A stretch of DNA of 64,000 bases from Methylocystis sp. H62 (GTDB taxonomy: Bacteria; Pseudomonadota; Alphaproteobacteria; Rhizobiales; Beijerinckiaceae): contig NZ_JADNQZ010000058.1 of the NCBI RefSeq assembly GCF_015709515.1, positions 496,001-560,000 on the forward strand. The letters are read 5' to 3'. The notes under the pieces are model-generated. The model worked only from the letters and a program-made list of their open reading frames with translations, had not been told where the DNA came from and did no database searches. A program made the position numbers and the translations under genes. How positions within the stretch are numbered: position 1 is the first letter of the stretch; each line of letters starts with the position of its first letter. Shown here in pieces: positions 16,973 through 27,119 of this stretch.

Positions 16973-17479
16973 ATGGCCGAACAAAGCAAGCTGCCGGCGT
17001 CAAGAGAGTCCGCGCAGGCCGGCGTTTTCGATTGGCATCCAATCGAATCATTCCGGCGTCAATTCGATCGCCTGTTCGACGAATTTCCGTCGCGCCGAAG
17101 CCTCGCCGACTTTCAGCCGTTCGACCGGATGATGTCGCAATGGTCAGCGAGCCCCCCTGTCGATTTTGTTGAAAAGGACGGTGGATACGAGATCACCGCC
17201 GAACTGCCGGGGCTCGATGAAAAGAGCGTCGATGTGAAGCTTGCGAACGGCGTCTTGTCGATCTCGGGCGAAAAGAGCGAAGAAAAGGAAGAGAAAAAGG
17301 AAGGCTATTTCTGTTCAGAGCGCCGATATGGCTCCTTCCGCCGCGCCTTTCGGGTTCCCGAGGGAGTCGATGTGGACAAGATCACGGCGGATTTCGAAAA
17401 GGGCGTGCTGAGAATCCAGCTGCCAAAAATGCCCGAGTCCAAGAAGGAAGAAAAGAAGATCGAGATTGCAGCGAAGTAG
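16973..17479 (+). CDS. Hsp20 / alpha-crystallin family small heat shock protein
   Basis: 168 residues from the ATG at 16973 (ribosome site agggag). An N-terminal arm of about 55 residues (FDWHPIESFRRQFDRLFDEF) is followed by the alpha-crystallin domain: PPVDFVEKDGGYEITAELPGL, VDVKLANGVLSISGEK, RRYGSFRRAFRVPEGVDVDKI, and the hallmark FEKGVLRIQLPK (A-x-x-n-G-v-L type). It ends with a Lys/Glu-rich tail. It is a cytoplasmic holdase chaperone. A CTTGAA at 16858-16863 might be part of a heat-shock sigma promoter, but no good -10 partner was found. Confidence 0.93.
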   Translation: MAEQSKLPASRESAQAGVFDWHPIESFRRQFDRLFDEFPSRRSLADFQPFDRMMSQWSASPPVDFVEKDGGYEITAELPGLDEKSVDVKLANGVLSISGEKSEEKEEKKEGYFCSERRYGSFRRAFRVPEGVDVDKITADFEKGVLRIQLPKMPESKKEEKKIEIAAK

Positions 17480-17512
17480 CGTTCCACTAGCCGCGCTGTT
17501 TAAGCGCAGCCT

Positions 17513-18790
17513 CTAAGATCGCAGGCCGGCGCGTCCGTGCGGAGCGCCGGCGACTTCGGGCTTGTGCGCCGGCCGGCGCATCAGGCGCGGCAGAACGAGA
17601 TGCGGCAACACGCCCTCGCGAATCACCGCGCGCCGCAGCGGCCCGAGCGCCGCCATCGCGATGAAGCTCGCGCCGCGCAGCAAATCCACCGGCAGATAGG
17701 GAATGATGAGCGACCGGTTGAGCAGGTCGACGCCATGCGTTCTGAAGCCGATGTCAGCGCGCCGGTGACGATCGTAGCGCGCAAGCGCCCGCGACAATTC
17801 GCGCGGGTTCTTGAGATCGACGCTGGCGAGACAATCCTCGAGATCGGCGACGTCGCGCAGACTAAGGTTCAGCCCTTGCGCGCCGATCGGCGGAAAAATG
17901 TGACATGTCTCGCCGACAAGCGCGAGGCGGCCCGTGGCATGTTTCGACACCTGCATGCCGCCCATGCGGAACTGCCCGATGTCGCCTTCGATGCGCATCG
18001 CGCCTAGTTCCGACTTGGCGTAATCCTCGATTTCATATTCGAGCTCTTCGCGGGGCTTTGCGAGACGTCGCCGTGCGTCGGCGACGCTCATCAGCCAGAC
18101 GAGACTCGAACGATTCGGCGCGTCCTCGCGCGCGGGCAGCGGCACCAGCGTGAAAGGACCCGAGCGCGTGTGATATTCCGTCGAGACATTTTCGTGCGGG
18201 AACTCGTGGCGCAGCATCATGGTGAGCGCGATCTGCGGATAGGTCCATTCCTTCACGTCGATGCCGGCGACCGCGCGGGCGCGGCTGTTGCGCCCATCCG
18301 CCGCAACGATAAAGTCCGACTGGAGCCGGCGTCCGTCCGCAAGAACGGCGACGGCGCCGTCGCTGTTGAATTCGTAATCCGCGATATCGGCGTCGACGAA
18401 CGCGATTTCAGAACGGCCGCGGCAGAGATCCAGCAGGATCGCGACGAGGTCATCGTTCGACACATTGACGCCGAGCGCCGGCAGACCGATTTCGCGCGCC
18501 CGCAGGCTGAGTTCCGGCACCGGCAGAAACTGATCGGTGTCGTCGATCATGTGGATCGCTTCGACGGCGCAGCCGCGCGCTCTGACGCGCTCCAATGCGC
18601 CGAGCGCATCGAGAAATCGGACGGACGATTCGAACAAGGCGACGGTGCGGCCCGGCAGCGGGGGCGGAATGCGCCCGGCGAGCGTCGTTTTGAATCCCCC
18701 GCGCGCGAAGGCCAAAGCCGCCGCGAGCCCGGTCGCCCCGGCGCCGGCGACAAGAATGTCCGATCTGGTGTTTTCGTGCGCCGCTGTCAT
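17513..18790 (-). CDS. FAD-dependent ubiquinone biosynthesis hydroxylase, UbiH/UbiF/COQ6 family
   Basis: 425 residues. The N-terminal FAD-binding motif is DILVAGAGATGLAAALAFARGG (GxGxxG). The second conserved region is VAADGRNSRARAVAGI (DG motif) and the third, normally GDAAH, is LVGETCHIFPPIGAQGLNLSLRDVADL, as in UbiH-family proteins. It should hydroxylate a ring carbon of the ubiquinone precursor at the inner face of the cytoplasmic membrane. It stands alone, convergent with hsp20 and divergent from pcs. Which ring position (UbiH, UbiF, UbiL) cannot be told from sequence alone. Confidence 0.85.
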   Translation of the reverse strand: MTAAHENTRSDILVAGAGATGLAAALAFARGGFKTTLAGRIPPPLPGRTVALFESSVRFLDALGALERVRARGCAVEAIHMIDDTDQFLPVPELSLRAREIGLPALGVNVSNDDLVAILLDLCRGRSEIAFVDADIADYEFNSDGAVAVLADGRRLQSDFIVAADGRNSRARAVAGIDVKEWTYPQIALTMMLRHEFPHENVSTEYHTRSGPFTLVPLPAREDAPNRSSLVWLMSVADARRRLAKPREELEYEIEDYAKSELGAMRIEGDIGQFRMGGMQVSKHATGRLALVGETCHIFPPIGAQGLNLSLRDVADLEDCLASVDLKNPRELSRALARYDRHRRADIGFRTHGVDLLNRSLIIPYLPVDLLRGASFIAMAALGPLRRAVIREGVLPHLVLPRLMRRPAHKPEVAGAPHGRAGLRS

Positions 18791-18909
18791 CTCATTCGTC
18801 TCCTGCGCCTGTTATAGCGGGAGAGTCTTCGGAGTGCGAGCAGGATGGCTTTGGCTGGGCGCGAGGGCGGTGGTAGGCTGACGTCCCGCTTCTCCGGTCG
18901 CCGCGCCTC

Positions 18910-19623
18910 GTGACGTCTTCTCGCCTCATTGGCCTATCTGTTCACCTGTTCACGGCGAGCGGCGCTGCGCTCGGCCTGATCGCGCTGTTCCTTGCGGCGG
19001 ACGGCCGCTTTGCGGCGATGTTCGCCTGGCTTGGCGCGGCGCTCGTCGTCGACGCCGTTGACGGAACGCTGGCGCGGCATTTCAGAGTGACGGAAACGGC
19101 GCCCTTCATTGACGGCGTCGCGCTCGACCTCGTCGTCGACTTTCTCAACTATGTGGTCACGCCGCTCGTGGCGCTATGGCGCTCCGGTCTTTTGGATCCG
19201 GCGCTCGTCGGCCCCGTTTGCGCCGCGGTCTGCGCCGGTTCGGCGCTCTATTTCGCGGATCGGCGAATGAAGACGGCGGACTACTGGTTTCGTGGATTTC
19301 CGTCGCTTTGGAACATCGTGGTCTTCTATCTTCTCGTGCTGCGGCCGCCGGCGGGCGCAAGCCTCGCGGTCGTTCTCATGACGGCGGCTGGCATGTTCGC
19401 CCCGGTGGTCTTTGTTCATCCGCTGCGCGTGAAGCGGCTGCGGCTTGTGACGCTCGTCGTCACTGGCGTCTGGGGCGCGGCGGCGATCGCGGCGGTCGCG
19501 CAGGATCTTGCGGCGGCCTCCGTGCTGGTAAAGGCGGCTCTGGTCGTGACGGGGTGCTATTTTCTGGCTTTGCCGCTTTTTCGTGAGGGCGGCGCGATCG
19601 CGAAAGGAGAGGTCGATGGTTAA
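18910..19623 (+). CDS. pcs: Phosphatidylcholine synthase
   Basis: 237 residues from a GTG at 18910. The CDP-alcohol phosphotransferase signature is present in the Pcs form: DAVDGTLARHFRVTETAPF then IDGVALDLVVDFLNYVVTPL. About eight hydrophobic segments fit an inner-membrane enzyme. Pcs joins CDP-diacylglycerol and choline to make phosphatidylcholine in one step. Its stop overlaps the start of the quinone oxidoreductase gene by 8 bases, so they are co-translated. Together with pssA and psd further on, this shows routes to both phosphatidylcholine and phosphatidylethanolamine. Confidence 0.88.
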   Translation: MTSSRLIGLSVHLFTASGAALGLIALFLAADGRFAAMFAWLGAALVVDAVDGTLARHFRVTETAPFIDGVALDLVVDFLNYVVTPLVALWRSGLLDPALVGPVCAAVCAGSALYFADRRMKTADYWFRGFPSLWNIVVFYLLVLRPPAGASLAVVLMTAAGMFAPVVFVHPLRVKRLRLVTLVVTGVWGAAAIAAVAQDLAAASVLVKAALVVTGCYFLALPLFREGGAIAKGEVDG

Positions 19624-20587
19624 GGCGATTCGCGTGCATCAGCCCGGCGGGCCGGATGCGCTCGTTATGGAAGACGTCGATCTGCCGGCTCCGACCGCCG
19701 ACGACGTGCAAATCCGCCACGCCGCCATTGGCGTCAATTTCATCGACGTCTATCGCCGTACCGGCGCTTATCCGGCGGAATATCCGTTTATCCCCGGACA
19801 TGAAGGCGCCGGCGAGGTGATCGCCGTCGGCGAGAATGTGAAGAACTTCAAGGTCGGGGATCGGGTCGCTTACGTCGGCGCGCTTGGCGGCTATTCGGAG
19901 GCGCGCAACATCGCCGCCGGCTCAGTGGTCCATCTGCCGAAATCCTTCAGCTATGAGCAGGGCGCGGTGATGATGCTGAAAGGGCTGACGGCGCAATATC
20001 TGCTGCGCAGGACGTTCAAGGTTGAGAAAGGCCATCGCGTTCTCGTCCATGCCGGCGCCGGCGGCGTGGGGCAGATCCTCTGCCAATGGGCGAACGCGCT
20101 GGGCGCCAAGGTGATCGCCACCGTCGGCTCGCCTGAAAAGGCGAAGATCGCGGAGCAAGCCGGCGCCAAGCATACGATTCTTTATCGCGAGGAGAACTTC
20201 GTCGAGCGCGTGCGCGACATCACCAAGGGCAAGCTCTGCGATGTCGTTTATGATGGCGTCGGGCGCGCGACCTTTCCGGCATCGCTCGATTGCCTGAAGC
20301 CGTTCGGCATGTTCGTCAGCTTCGGCTCAGCTTCCGGTCCAATCGCAGCGTTCGACCTCGGTCTTCTGGCGCTGAAAGGATCGCTTTATGCGACCCGCCC
20401 CTCGCTTTTCACCCATATCGCGCGCCGGCGCGACTATGAGGAGATGATGGACGATCTCGTCCATGCGGCGAAGCGAGGCTTCGTGACGATCGCCGAGCCG
20501 GCGCGTTTTCCGCTCGCCGACGCCGCCAAGGTGCACGAAGCGCTCGAATCGCGCGCCACCAGCGGGTCGATGGTCCTTATTCCCTGA
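19616..20587 (+). CDS. NADPH:quinone oxidoreductase (zinc-independent MDR, QOR/zeta-crystallin type)
   Basis: 323 residues from the ATG at 19616 (ribosome site aaggag). The pattern is that of QOR: MVKAIRVHQPGGPDALVMED, NFIDVYRRTGAYP, PFIPGHEGAGEV, and the NADPH-binding AGAGGVGQILCQWANALGAKVIATVGSPEKA. There are no zinc ligands. Quinone oxidoreductases reduce quinones with NADPH in the cytoplasm. The start lies inside the 3' end of pcs, an unusual partner whose meaning is not clear. Confidence 0.88.
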   Translation: MVKAIRVHQPGGPDALVMEDVDLPAPTADDVQIRHAAIGVNFIDVYRRTGAYPAEYPFIPGHEGAGEVIAVGENVKNFKVGDRVAYVGALGGYSEARNIAAGSVVHLPKSFSYEQGAVMMLKGLTAQYLLRRTFKVEKGHRVLVHAGAGGVGQILCQWANALGAKVIATVGSPEKAKIAEQAGAKHTILYREENFVERVRDITKGKLCDVVYDGVGRATFPASLDCLKPFGMFVSFGSASGPIAAFDLGLLALKGSLYATRPSLFTHIARRRDYEEMMDDLVHAAKRGFVTIAEPARFPLADAAKVHEALESRATSGSMVLIP

Positions 20588-20889
20588 TTTCGCCATAAAG
20601 CGACCGGCGAAAGCAGGGCTCAACAGGCCCTCCGGCGACAAACTTGACATGTGTTGCAATTTGAGCACTGGCCCATTGATGCGCTTCGCAACGCTCTGTT
20701 AACTTTGCCGAATCAGCCGCCGTCCGAGCGCTTCTCGAGGCTCGGTCCGGCAGGTTTTCCCCGCTTTTTGCGCCGCTTCACGGCGCGTCGCTCATTTCGT
20801 CCTACGCTTTCGGCGCAAATCGATTATGCTTTCCTTGTTCCGGCTTTGAGGTTCCTCCCGCCTCTCGATTAGCCCGAACCGCCTTCCAA
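20588..20889. other. Gene-free stretch between qor and rsfS
   Basis: About 300 bases with no credible protein gene. One 73-residue frame (20651-20872) has odd composition and no family resemblance. A TTGACA occurs at 20644-20649 but lacks a good -10 partner. Because a strong plus-strand terminator follows directly (20890-20917), some transcript, perhaps the tail of the qor message or a small RNA, must run through here. Confidence 0.4.
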
Positions 20890-20917
20890 AGCCCGGCGTT
20901 TGAGCCGGGCTTTTTTC
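20890..20917 (+). terminator. Rho-independent terminator
   Basis: AAGCCCGGC (20890-20898) and GCCGGGCTT (20905-20913) form a perfect 9-base stem with a 6-base loop, followed by TTTTTT. It ends plus-strand transcription before rsfS. Confidence 0.85.
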
Positions 20918-21020
20918 TTTGCCTCGCTCGGCAACCCCGCAGTTTCTATTGCAATTTTTCAGCAAGAGCCCCATCCTTGTGTGGCGGCCGGCTCTTCTAC
21001 GGGCGTTGGGGCCGCGAAGC

Positions 21021-21449
21021 ATGAGGGTTGCAACGCTGTCGACAGGTGTTCATCCGGGTGCGGCTCCTGGTCCGCTCCGACCGGAAATTGGCGCAAGCGC
21101 CCAATTGACCGGCTCAATCGTGCAAAAGGTTCTCGCCAGCCTGGACGAAACCAAGGCCGAGGACATCGTCTCCATCGATCTGCGTGGAAAGACGGCGCTC
21201 GCCGATGACATGATCATCGCGACAGGCCGTTCGACCGTGCATGTCGGCGCCATAGCCGACAGAGCGATCAAGGCGCTCAAAGCGGCGGGCGTCGTCGCCC
21301 CGCGCGTCGAGGGCCTGTCCCAGTGCGACTGGGTGCTGATCGACGCCGGCGACGTCATCGTCCACATCTTCCGGCCCGAGGTGCGCCAGTTCTACAATCT
21401 TGAAAAGATGTGGGGCGGCGACCGACCGCTGGAGATTCGCCTGGTCTGA
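21021..21449 (+). CDS. rsfS: Ribosome silencing factor RsfS
   Basis: 142 residues from the ATG at 21021; the conserved domain begins near residue 38. The RsfS/Iojap domain is clear: KAEDIVSIDLRGKTALADDMI, ATGRSTVHVGAIADRAIKAL, EGLSQCDWVLIDAGDVIVHIF and RQFYNLEKMWG. It binds ribosomal protein uL14 and blocks subunit joining in starvation. The N-terminal extension (about 35 residues) is of low complexity, so a later start is possible. It is followed by rlmH, the usual neighbour. Confidence 0.9.
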   Translation: MRVATLSTGVHPGAAPGPLRPEIGASAQLTGSIVQKVLASLDETKAEDIVSIDLRGKTALADDMIIATGRSTVHVGAIADRAIKALKAAGVVAPRVEGLSQCDWVLIDAGDVIVHIFRPEVRQFYNLEKMWGGDRPLEIRLV

Positions 21450-21513
21450 TGGGGACGGACGCAAGCGCGAGCCCTTGGGATCGCTTGTACCTTCTCGTCT
21501 CGCCTGGCGTCGG

Positions 21514-21990
21514 ATGAAACTGGGACTGATCTGCGTCGGCCGCCTGAAGGCGGGTCCCGAGCGGGAGCTTTTCGCGCGCTACGCCGAGCGCATCCGCGCT
21601 TTGCGGCGGCTGGGCCTCGAAGGTCTCGAACTCAAGGAGATCGACGAGAGCAAGGCCGCCGGAGCCGAGCGGTCATCGCGCGAAGCGATGGACCTGCTGG
21701 CGGCGCTGCCCGCCGAATCACGACTTGCGGCGTTTGATGAACGGGGCAGGGCGGAGACGAGCGCGGCCTTCGCGAAATTCATCGCCGCAGAACGCGACAG
21801 CGGCCGCAAGTCGCTGTGGTTTGCGATTGGCGGCGCCGAGGGCCTCGACGAGAGCGTGCGCGCGCGCGCGACCGCTGTTTTCTCCTTCGGCGCGATGACG
21901 CTGCCGCATCAGCTGGCGCGCATCCTCGCGGCGGAGCAGATTTACCGGGCGATGACGATCCTCTCGGGGCACCCGTATCATCGGGAGTGA
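21514..21990 (+). CDS. rlmH: 23S rRNA pseudouridine-1915 N3-methyltransferase RlmH
   Basis: 158 residues, the standard length. Motifs: MKLGLICVGRLKAGPERELF at the start, then the SPOUT-fold SAM site SLWFAIGGAEGLDESVRARA and the C-terminal SFGAMTLPHQLARILAAEQIYRA plus GHPYHRE. It methylates the pseudouridine in helix 69 of 23S rRNA. It follows rsfS by 64 bases. The start was set at 21514 because upstream in-frame sequence overlaps rsfS and is not conserved. Confidence 0.95.
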   Translation: MKLGLICVGRLKAGPERELFARYAERIRALRRLGLEGLELKEIDESKAAGAERSSREAMDLLAALPAESRLAAFDERGRAETSAAFAKFIAAERDSGRKSLWFAIGGAEGLDESVRARATAVFSFGAMTLPHQLARILAAEQIYRAMTILSGHPYHRE

Positions 21991-22017
21991 GGGAAGCGCG
22001 CGGGTTGCGACGCGCGA

Positions 22018-22449
22018 TTATTCGATGGGTTCCTCGATGACGGGCAGGCCCGACACATCCTGCGTTTGCTGCGACAGGTCATAAGTCACGGTTGTGATTT
22101 CGGGGCACCTTTTGCAAGCTGCTTCGCCCTCCTGGAAATGCCAGCGGCACTCCTTCCGGATCGCGCATGGCGGCAAACTGGCGACCGCCGCAGGAAGCAT
22201 TTTCACGACTCGCGACGCCAATTGGCAATCGGCGCCGTCGAAGTGCGGACATTTATGCTCAGCGCAGGTCGCCGCGAGCCGAAACACTTCGGTCGGCTTT
22301 AACGGGGCGGATAGGGCAAGGACCTCGGGCGTCGCAGGAAAACGTTCGTTCAAATATTCGACGACGGGACTCGGCCCGCTTTGTTGAACGACGCCCAAGA
22401 CCATCGCTCGATCCATGCCCGGCTGCGCGCTCGGACAAAGTTTCGACAT
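22018..22449 (-). CDS. Cys-rich protein of unknown function
   Basis: 143 residues. The N-terminal 50 residues contain an ordinary helical region (GPSPVVEYLNERFPATPEVL). The rest is Cys-rich: CAEHKCPHFDGADCQLASRV, then LPPCAIRKECRWHFQEGEAACKRCPEITT, eight cysteines with His and Asp, which suggests bound metal or an Fe-S cluster. Similar Cys-rich domains (PCAIRxxCRWxxQEGxAACxRCP) occur in cyanobacteria and other proteobacteria with no known function. It lies 17 bases after the 111-residue gene at 22467 on the same strand, making a two-gene unit. Confidence 0.65.
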   Translation of the reverse strand: MSKLCPSAQPGMDRAMVLGVVQQSGPSPVVEYLNERFPATPEVLALSAPLKPTEVFRLAATCAEHKCPHFDGADCQLASRVVKMLPAAVASLPPCAIRKECRWHFQEGEAACKRCPEITTVTYDLSQQTQDVSGLPVIEEPIE

Positions 22450-22466
22450 GGTCTTTGATCCACCAG

Positions 22467-22802
22467 CTACTTCTGTTCGAGATGAATAATTTCCGGAAGG
22501 ACGGGGATGCCGACAATAATGTGGCGACCAATGGAATAGACCGCGCCGCCACGTTCGCCGCCATGTTCGCCCGCGAATGCTCCCAGATGGCCTGCGATGT
22601 CGTTGGCGAGCGCCTGAGTCTCGGCAAGCGTGACCTGTGAAGCGATCGCCTCCGGAACGGGAATGCCGCGAATTAAATACGACACCGAAATGGCGTTAGG
22701 CGCCTCCAGTTTGAATTTTGAATGTTTCTCGCTCGCGGCCTTCACGGCGGCCTGAACGGATTCGGTGAACTTGCTTAAGGAAATGGAAACGGGCTTTTTC
22801 AT
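22467..22802 (-). CDS. Conserved hypothetical protein, partner of the Cys-rich gene
   Basis: 111 residues, no Cys. The first 30 residues (SISLSKFTESVQAAVKAASE) predict an amphipathic helix; the middle has LEAPNAISVSYLIRGIPVPE; the end is Gly-rich (GAFAGEHGGERGGAVYSIGR) followed by hydrophobic IIVGIPVLPEII. I do not recognise a family with known function. It is first in the two-gene unit with the Cys-rich gene. The helical leader plus Gly-rich C-terminal region resembles the layout of some modified-peptide precursors, but there is no modification enzyme nearby, so this is only a remark. Confidence 0.55.
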   Translation of the reverse strand: MKKPVSISLSKFTESVQAAVKAASEKHSKFKLEAPNAISVSYLIRGIPVPEAIASQVTLAETQALANDIAGHLGAFAGEHGGERGGAVYSIGRHIIVGIPVLPEIIHLEQK

Positions 22803-23016
22803 TCCGAAACCTCTGCGTAATGAAACTTACGGGCAAATCCGACAAGGCAAAAAGATCGTCGTAGACAGCCGAGCCATCAGCAACGCCAAGCTAAATTGGA
22901 CGCACGCAAAATTGAATGTACCTTTGGATACATGCGCGCGCTTTTTACACGCGTCGCTTTCATCCGCGGTTTCGTTCACATCGAGTCGGCGCGAATTCTT
23001 ATCGCGCCGCGCGCTT

Positions 23017-23490
23017 CTAATGCACCGTTCGCCCGTGCATCTCGCAACCGAGCCCGGCCGCGCGCGCCGCCTCCTGCACCTTGTCGTGGGCCTTTTTCAC
23101 CTTGTCGAAATCGCCGCGTAGCGCCTTGAGCGCGTTGCGCTCCTGACTGATTTCCTCGGCGGTTCGGAACGCCAGTCGACGCAGGAGCGGCAAGGGCGGG
23201 CACCAGCCCTGCAGCGCGTGCTGGAGAAGGAAGCCGCTCACCAGAACCGGCAGCGCCAGCCAGCGGCGATCCGACGTCAAGCCGAGCGCAAGTCCAGCGA
23301 GCGCCACGGAGGCGGCGTTGGCTTCGAGCGCCCGCTCGATATCCCACTCCCGGTCGAGCTCCTCCAGACGGTCGTCGATCTTCTCCGGGTGTTTGGCGAA
23401 GTGAGACAGCCGCGCCTGCGTTTCCTTACGAATGGCGCGATTGATGTCCTCATCGGTGTTTTGTGCAACGCGAGCGACCGTGGTCGGCAT
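23017..23490 (-). CDS. DUF2892-like membrane-associated protein
   Basis: 157 residues. Layout: an N-terminal soluble helix rich in charged residues ([36 protein letters not shown]), two hydrophobic segments ([36 protein letters not shown]), then the family motif [20 protein letters not shown] and a coiled-coil tail. DUF2892 proteins are small inner-membrane proteins, sometimes linked to rhodanese or stress genes; the role is unknown. The adjacent purA is transcribed away from it. Confidence 0.7.
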   Translation of the reverse strand: MPTTVARVAQNTDEDINRAIRKETQARLSHFAKHPEKIDDRLEELDREWDIERALEANAASVALAGLALGLTSDRRWLALPVLVSGFLLQHALQGWCPPLPLLRRLAFRTAEEISQERNALKALRGDFDKVKKAHDKVQEAARAAGLGCEMHGRTVH

Positions 23491-23600
23491 GCATTCTACC
23501 TCCCCTTATTTGTTTCCAACCGAAAAGGCGGCTCGAAGTTCCTGCTCGCGGGCCGGCTGGCCGGGCCTTTACCGCCCCGGCGGCATGCGCTAAACCCCGG

Positions 23601-23637
23601 CGGTAACGAGCCCCGGCGTTACCGCGCGGGGCTTTTT
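23601..23637 (+). promoter_or_regulatory. Possible attenuator in the purA leader: two overlapping hairpins
   Basis: Hairpin A pairs CGGTAACG (23601-23608) with CGTTACCG (23617-23624). Hairpin B pairs AGCCCCG (23609-23615) with CGGGGCT (23627-23633) and is followed by TTTTT, a typical terminator. The left arm of B is the loop of A, and the right arm of A is the loop of B, so the two cannot form together except as a pseudoknot. It ends 24 bases before the purA start; the only upstream gene points the other way, so this structure must belong to the purA transcript. Confidence 0.6.
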
Positions 23638-23661
23638 CTATTTGGAGATCGAGATACGGCC

Positions 23662-24957
<1,296 letters not shown>

Positions 24958-25034
24958 GCGCACACCCTCCTTTCGCAAACCGGGTGTTCCCAGTTTGCGC
25001 ATATAGAATGGCCAAAGTCGGCAACAGCCGACTT

Positions 25035-25197
25035 TGGCAGGGGGAGCGTCGGCGCGAAGCGCCGGGGTGGGGTGGAGCCGCGTCGTAAAAGATTGTCGTT
25101 AGATGCGCGGTTCGGTGCGCGCTTCTGACCGACTCATTCGGGGTGTCCCCACCCCGCATTGCTTCGCAATGCGACCCTCCCCCTTCAGGGGAGGGTG
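25035..25197. repeat. Intergenic inverted repeat element
   Basis: gcagggggagcgtcggcgcg...ccggggtgggg (about 25038-25075) is matched in inverse orientation by ccccaccccgcattgcttcg...gaccctccccc (about 25148-25184), followed by ttcaggggagggtgag. This is a dispersed Rhizobiales-type palindromic element filling most of the 343-base gap between purA and the DUF2948 gene. No gene is seen in it. Confidence 0.6.
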
Positions 25198-25300
25198 AGT
25201 TACGCGCTACGCGGCCGCATGGGTTGCCTGAACGGCCATGTGCGGCGCGGGCTTGCGTCCCCCCGGGCCCTTCGCCATATCGGGCGAAGGAGGAGAGGAT

Positions 25301-25789
25301 ATGGAACCACCCAATCGACCTTGTGAGTTCGCCTTGCGCCTGCATGCGCTCGACAGTGAAGATCTTTCGCTCCTCTCGGCGCATCTGCAGGACGCGCTGG
25401 TGCGCGTCGGCGACATCGCCTTTCTTGCCGACAAGCGCCGGTTCGCCATGGTCGGGTCGCGGTTCGACTGGGCCGCTGAACTTGACGGCCGGCTGGAGCG
25501 CTGCCGCTGCGGCCTCCATTTCGAGGGCGTGCAGCGCGTGCGCTGCCAGCGTATCTGCCGCGACCAGCCCGACGCGATCCTCGAACTTCTGGCGGTCACC
25601 TTCGAGCCCGACCCCGAGCCGCCGTCGGGCGTCATCCGGCTGTTTTTCGCCGGGGGCGCGTCGATCGCGCTCGACGTCGAATGCGTCGAGGCGCAACTTT
25701 GCGACGTCGGTCCGCGCTGGAAGGTCGCCGCCCGGCCGAGCCATGATTTCAGCGGCGAACTTGACGAGCACGCTCCCCGAGGGCCATGA
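25301..25789 (+). CDS. DUF2948 family protein
   Basis: 162 residues from the ATG at 25301, which has a strong ribosome site (aggagga). The sequence (LRLHALDSEDLSLLSAHLQDA, VGDIAFLADKRRFAMVGSRF, CRCGLHFEGVQRVRCQRI, VIRLFFAGGASIALDVECVE and ARPSHDFSG) matches the DUF2948 family, which in Rhizobiales lies just upstream of hisD. Function unknown; a cytoplasmic protein. It is 28 bases before hisD, so the two are probably co-transcribed. Confidence 0.85.
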   Translation: MEPPNRPCEFALRLHALDSEDLSLLSAHLQDALVRVGDIAFLADKRRFAMVGSRFDWAAELDGRLERCRCGLHFEGVQRVRCQRICRDQPDAILELLAVTFEPDPEPPSGVIRLFFAGGASIALDVECVEAQLCDVGPRWKVAARPSHDFSGELDEHAPRGP

Positions 25790-25817
25790 CAGCCGGACTT
25801 CCCGGCTGGAGAGGATC

Positions 25818-27119
25818 ATGACCCTGCGTTTGGACGCTGCGGCGCCCGATTTCGAACAGCGTTTCGCGTCGCTGCTCGCTATGAAGCGCGAGGCGTCGCA
25901 GGATGTCGACGACACAGTGCGCGGCATCATCGAGGACGTCGTCGCCCGCGGCGACGCGGCGCTTGTCGACTATTCCAAGCGCTTCGACCGCATCGACCTT
26001 GAGGCGACCGGCATCGCCGTCTCCCGCGAGGAGGTCGCCGCGGCGGAAGCCAAATGCTCCGCCGAGCAGCTCGCGGCCCTCGATCTCGCGCTCGATCGCA
26101 TCACCACCTTCCACGAGCGGCAGAAGCCGCAGGATCTGCGGTTTCGGGACGCCGCCGGCGTCGAACTCGGCTGGCGCTGGACTCCGCTCGACTCGGTGGG
26201 CCTCTACGTGCCCGGCGGCACCGCCGCCTATCCGTCTTCCGTGCTGATGAACGTCGTGCCGGCGAAGGTCGCCGGCGTGAAGCGCATCGTCATGGTGGTT
26301 CCGACGCCCGGCGGCCATGTGGAGCCGCTGGTGCTCGCCGCCGCCAAGCGCTCCGGCATCGACGAGATCTATCGCGTCGGCGGCGCGCAAGCGGTGGCGG
26401 CGCTGGCCTATGGCACGAAGACGATTGCGCCCGTCGTCAAGATCGTCGGCCCGGGCAACGCCTGGGTGGCGGCGGCGAAACGCCGCGTCTTTGGTCAGGT
26501 CGGCATCGACATGATCGCCGGCCCTTCTGAAGTCCTGATCCTCGCCGACGCGACCGCCAATCCCGACTGGATCGCGGCCGATTTGCTTGCACAGGCCGAG
26601 CATGACGAATCCGCGCAGTCGATTCTGATCACCGACGACGCGGCGCTGGCCGACGCGGTCGTCGCCGCCGTCGAACGGCATCTCTCGACGCTTTCACGCA
26701 AGGAGATCGCCGGCGCCTCCTGGCGCGACTATGGCGCGACGATCGTCGTGAAGACGCTCGCCGACGCGCTTCCGCTCGCCGACCGCATCGCCGCCGAACA
26801 TCTCGAAATCATCAGCGAAGACGCCGAGGACCTCGCCGCGCGCGTTTCCAACGCCGGCGCCATCTTCATCGGCGCCTATACGCCGGAAGCCGTCGGCGAT
26901 TATGTCGGCGGCTCGAACCATGTGCTGCCGACGGCGCGCTCGGCGCGCTTTTCGTCGGGTCTGAGCGTGCTCGACTTCGTCAAGCGCACGTCGATCCTGA
27001 AATGCGACGCTGACTCGCTGCGCGCCATCGGCGCCGCCGCCGTCACCCTCGGCGAAGCCGAAGGCTTGCAAGCCCATGCGCGTTCGGTGTCGATCCGCCT
27101 CAATCAGCTCGAGGCGTGA
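25818..27119 (+). CDS. hisD: Histidinol dehydrogenase
   Basis: 433 residues from the ATG at 25818 (ribosome site gagagga). Hallmarks: [99 protein letters not shown] (zinc ligands Gln and His) and the catalytic Glu-His in [11 protein letters not shown]. It oxidises histidinol to histidine in two steps with NAD+. It is the second gene of a DUF2948-hisD-UPF0262 group and overlaps UPF0262 by 4 bases. Confidence 0.97.
   Translation: MTLRLDAAAPDFEQRFASLLAMKREASQDVDDTVRGIIEDVVARGDAALVDYSKRFDRIDLEATGIAVSREEVAAAEAKCSAEQLAALDLALDRITTFHERQKPQDLRFRDAAGVELGWRWTPLDSVGLYVPGGTAAYPSSVLMNVVPAKVAGVKRIVMVVPTPGGHVEPLVLAAAKRSGIDEIYRVGGAQAVAALAYGTKTIAPVVKIVGPGNAWVAAAKRRVFGQVGIDMIAGPSEVLILADATANPDWIAADLLAQAEHDESAQSILITDDAALADAVVAAVERHLSTLSRKEIAGASWRDYGATIVVKTLADALPLADRIAAEHLEIISEDAEDLAARVSNAGAIFIGAYTPEAVGDYVGGSNHVLPTARSARFSSGLSVLDFVKRTSILKCDADSLRAIGAAAVTLGEAEGLQAHARSVSIRLNQLEA

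Noticed and set aside
20651-20872. 73-residue frame before the terminator at 20890
   Set aside because: No ribosome site, no family resemblance; kept only as part of a gene-free region.
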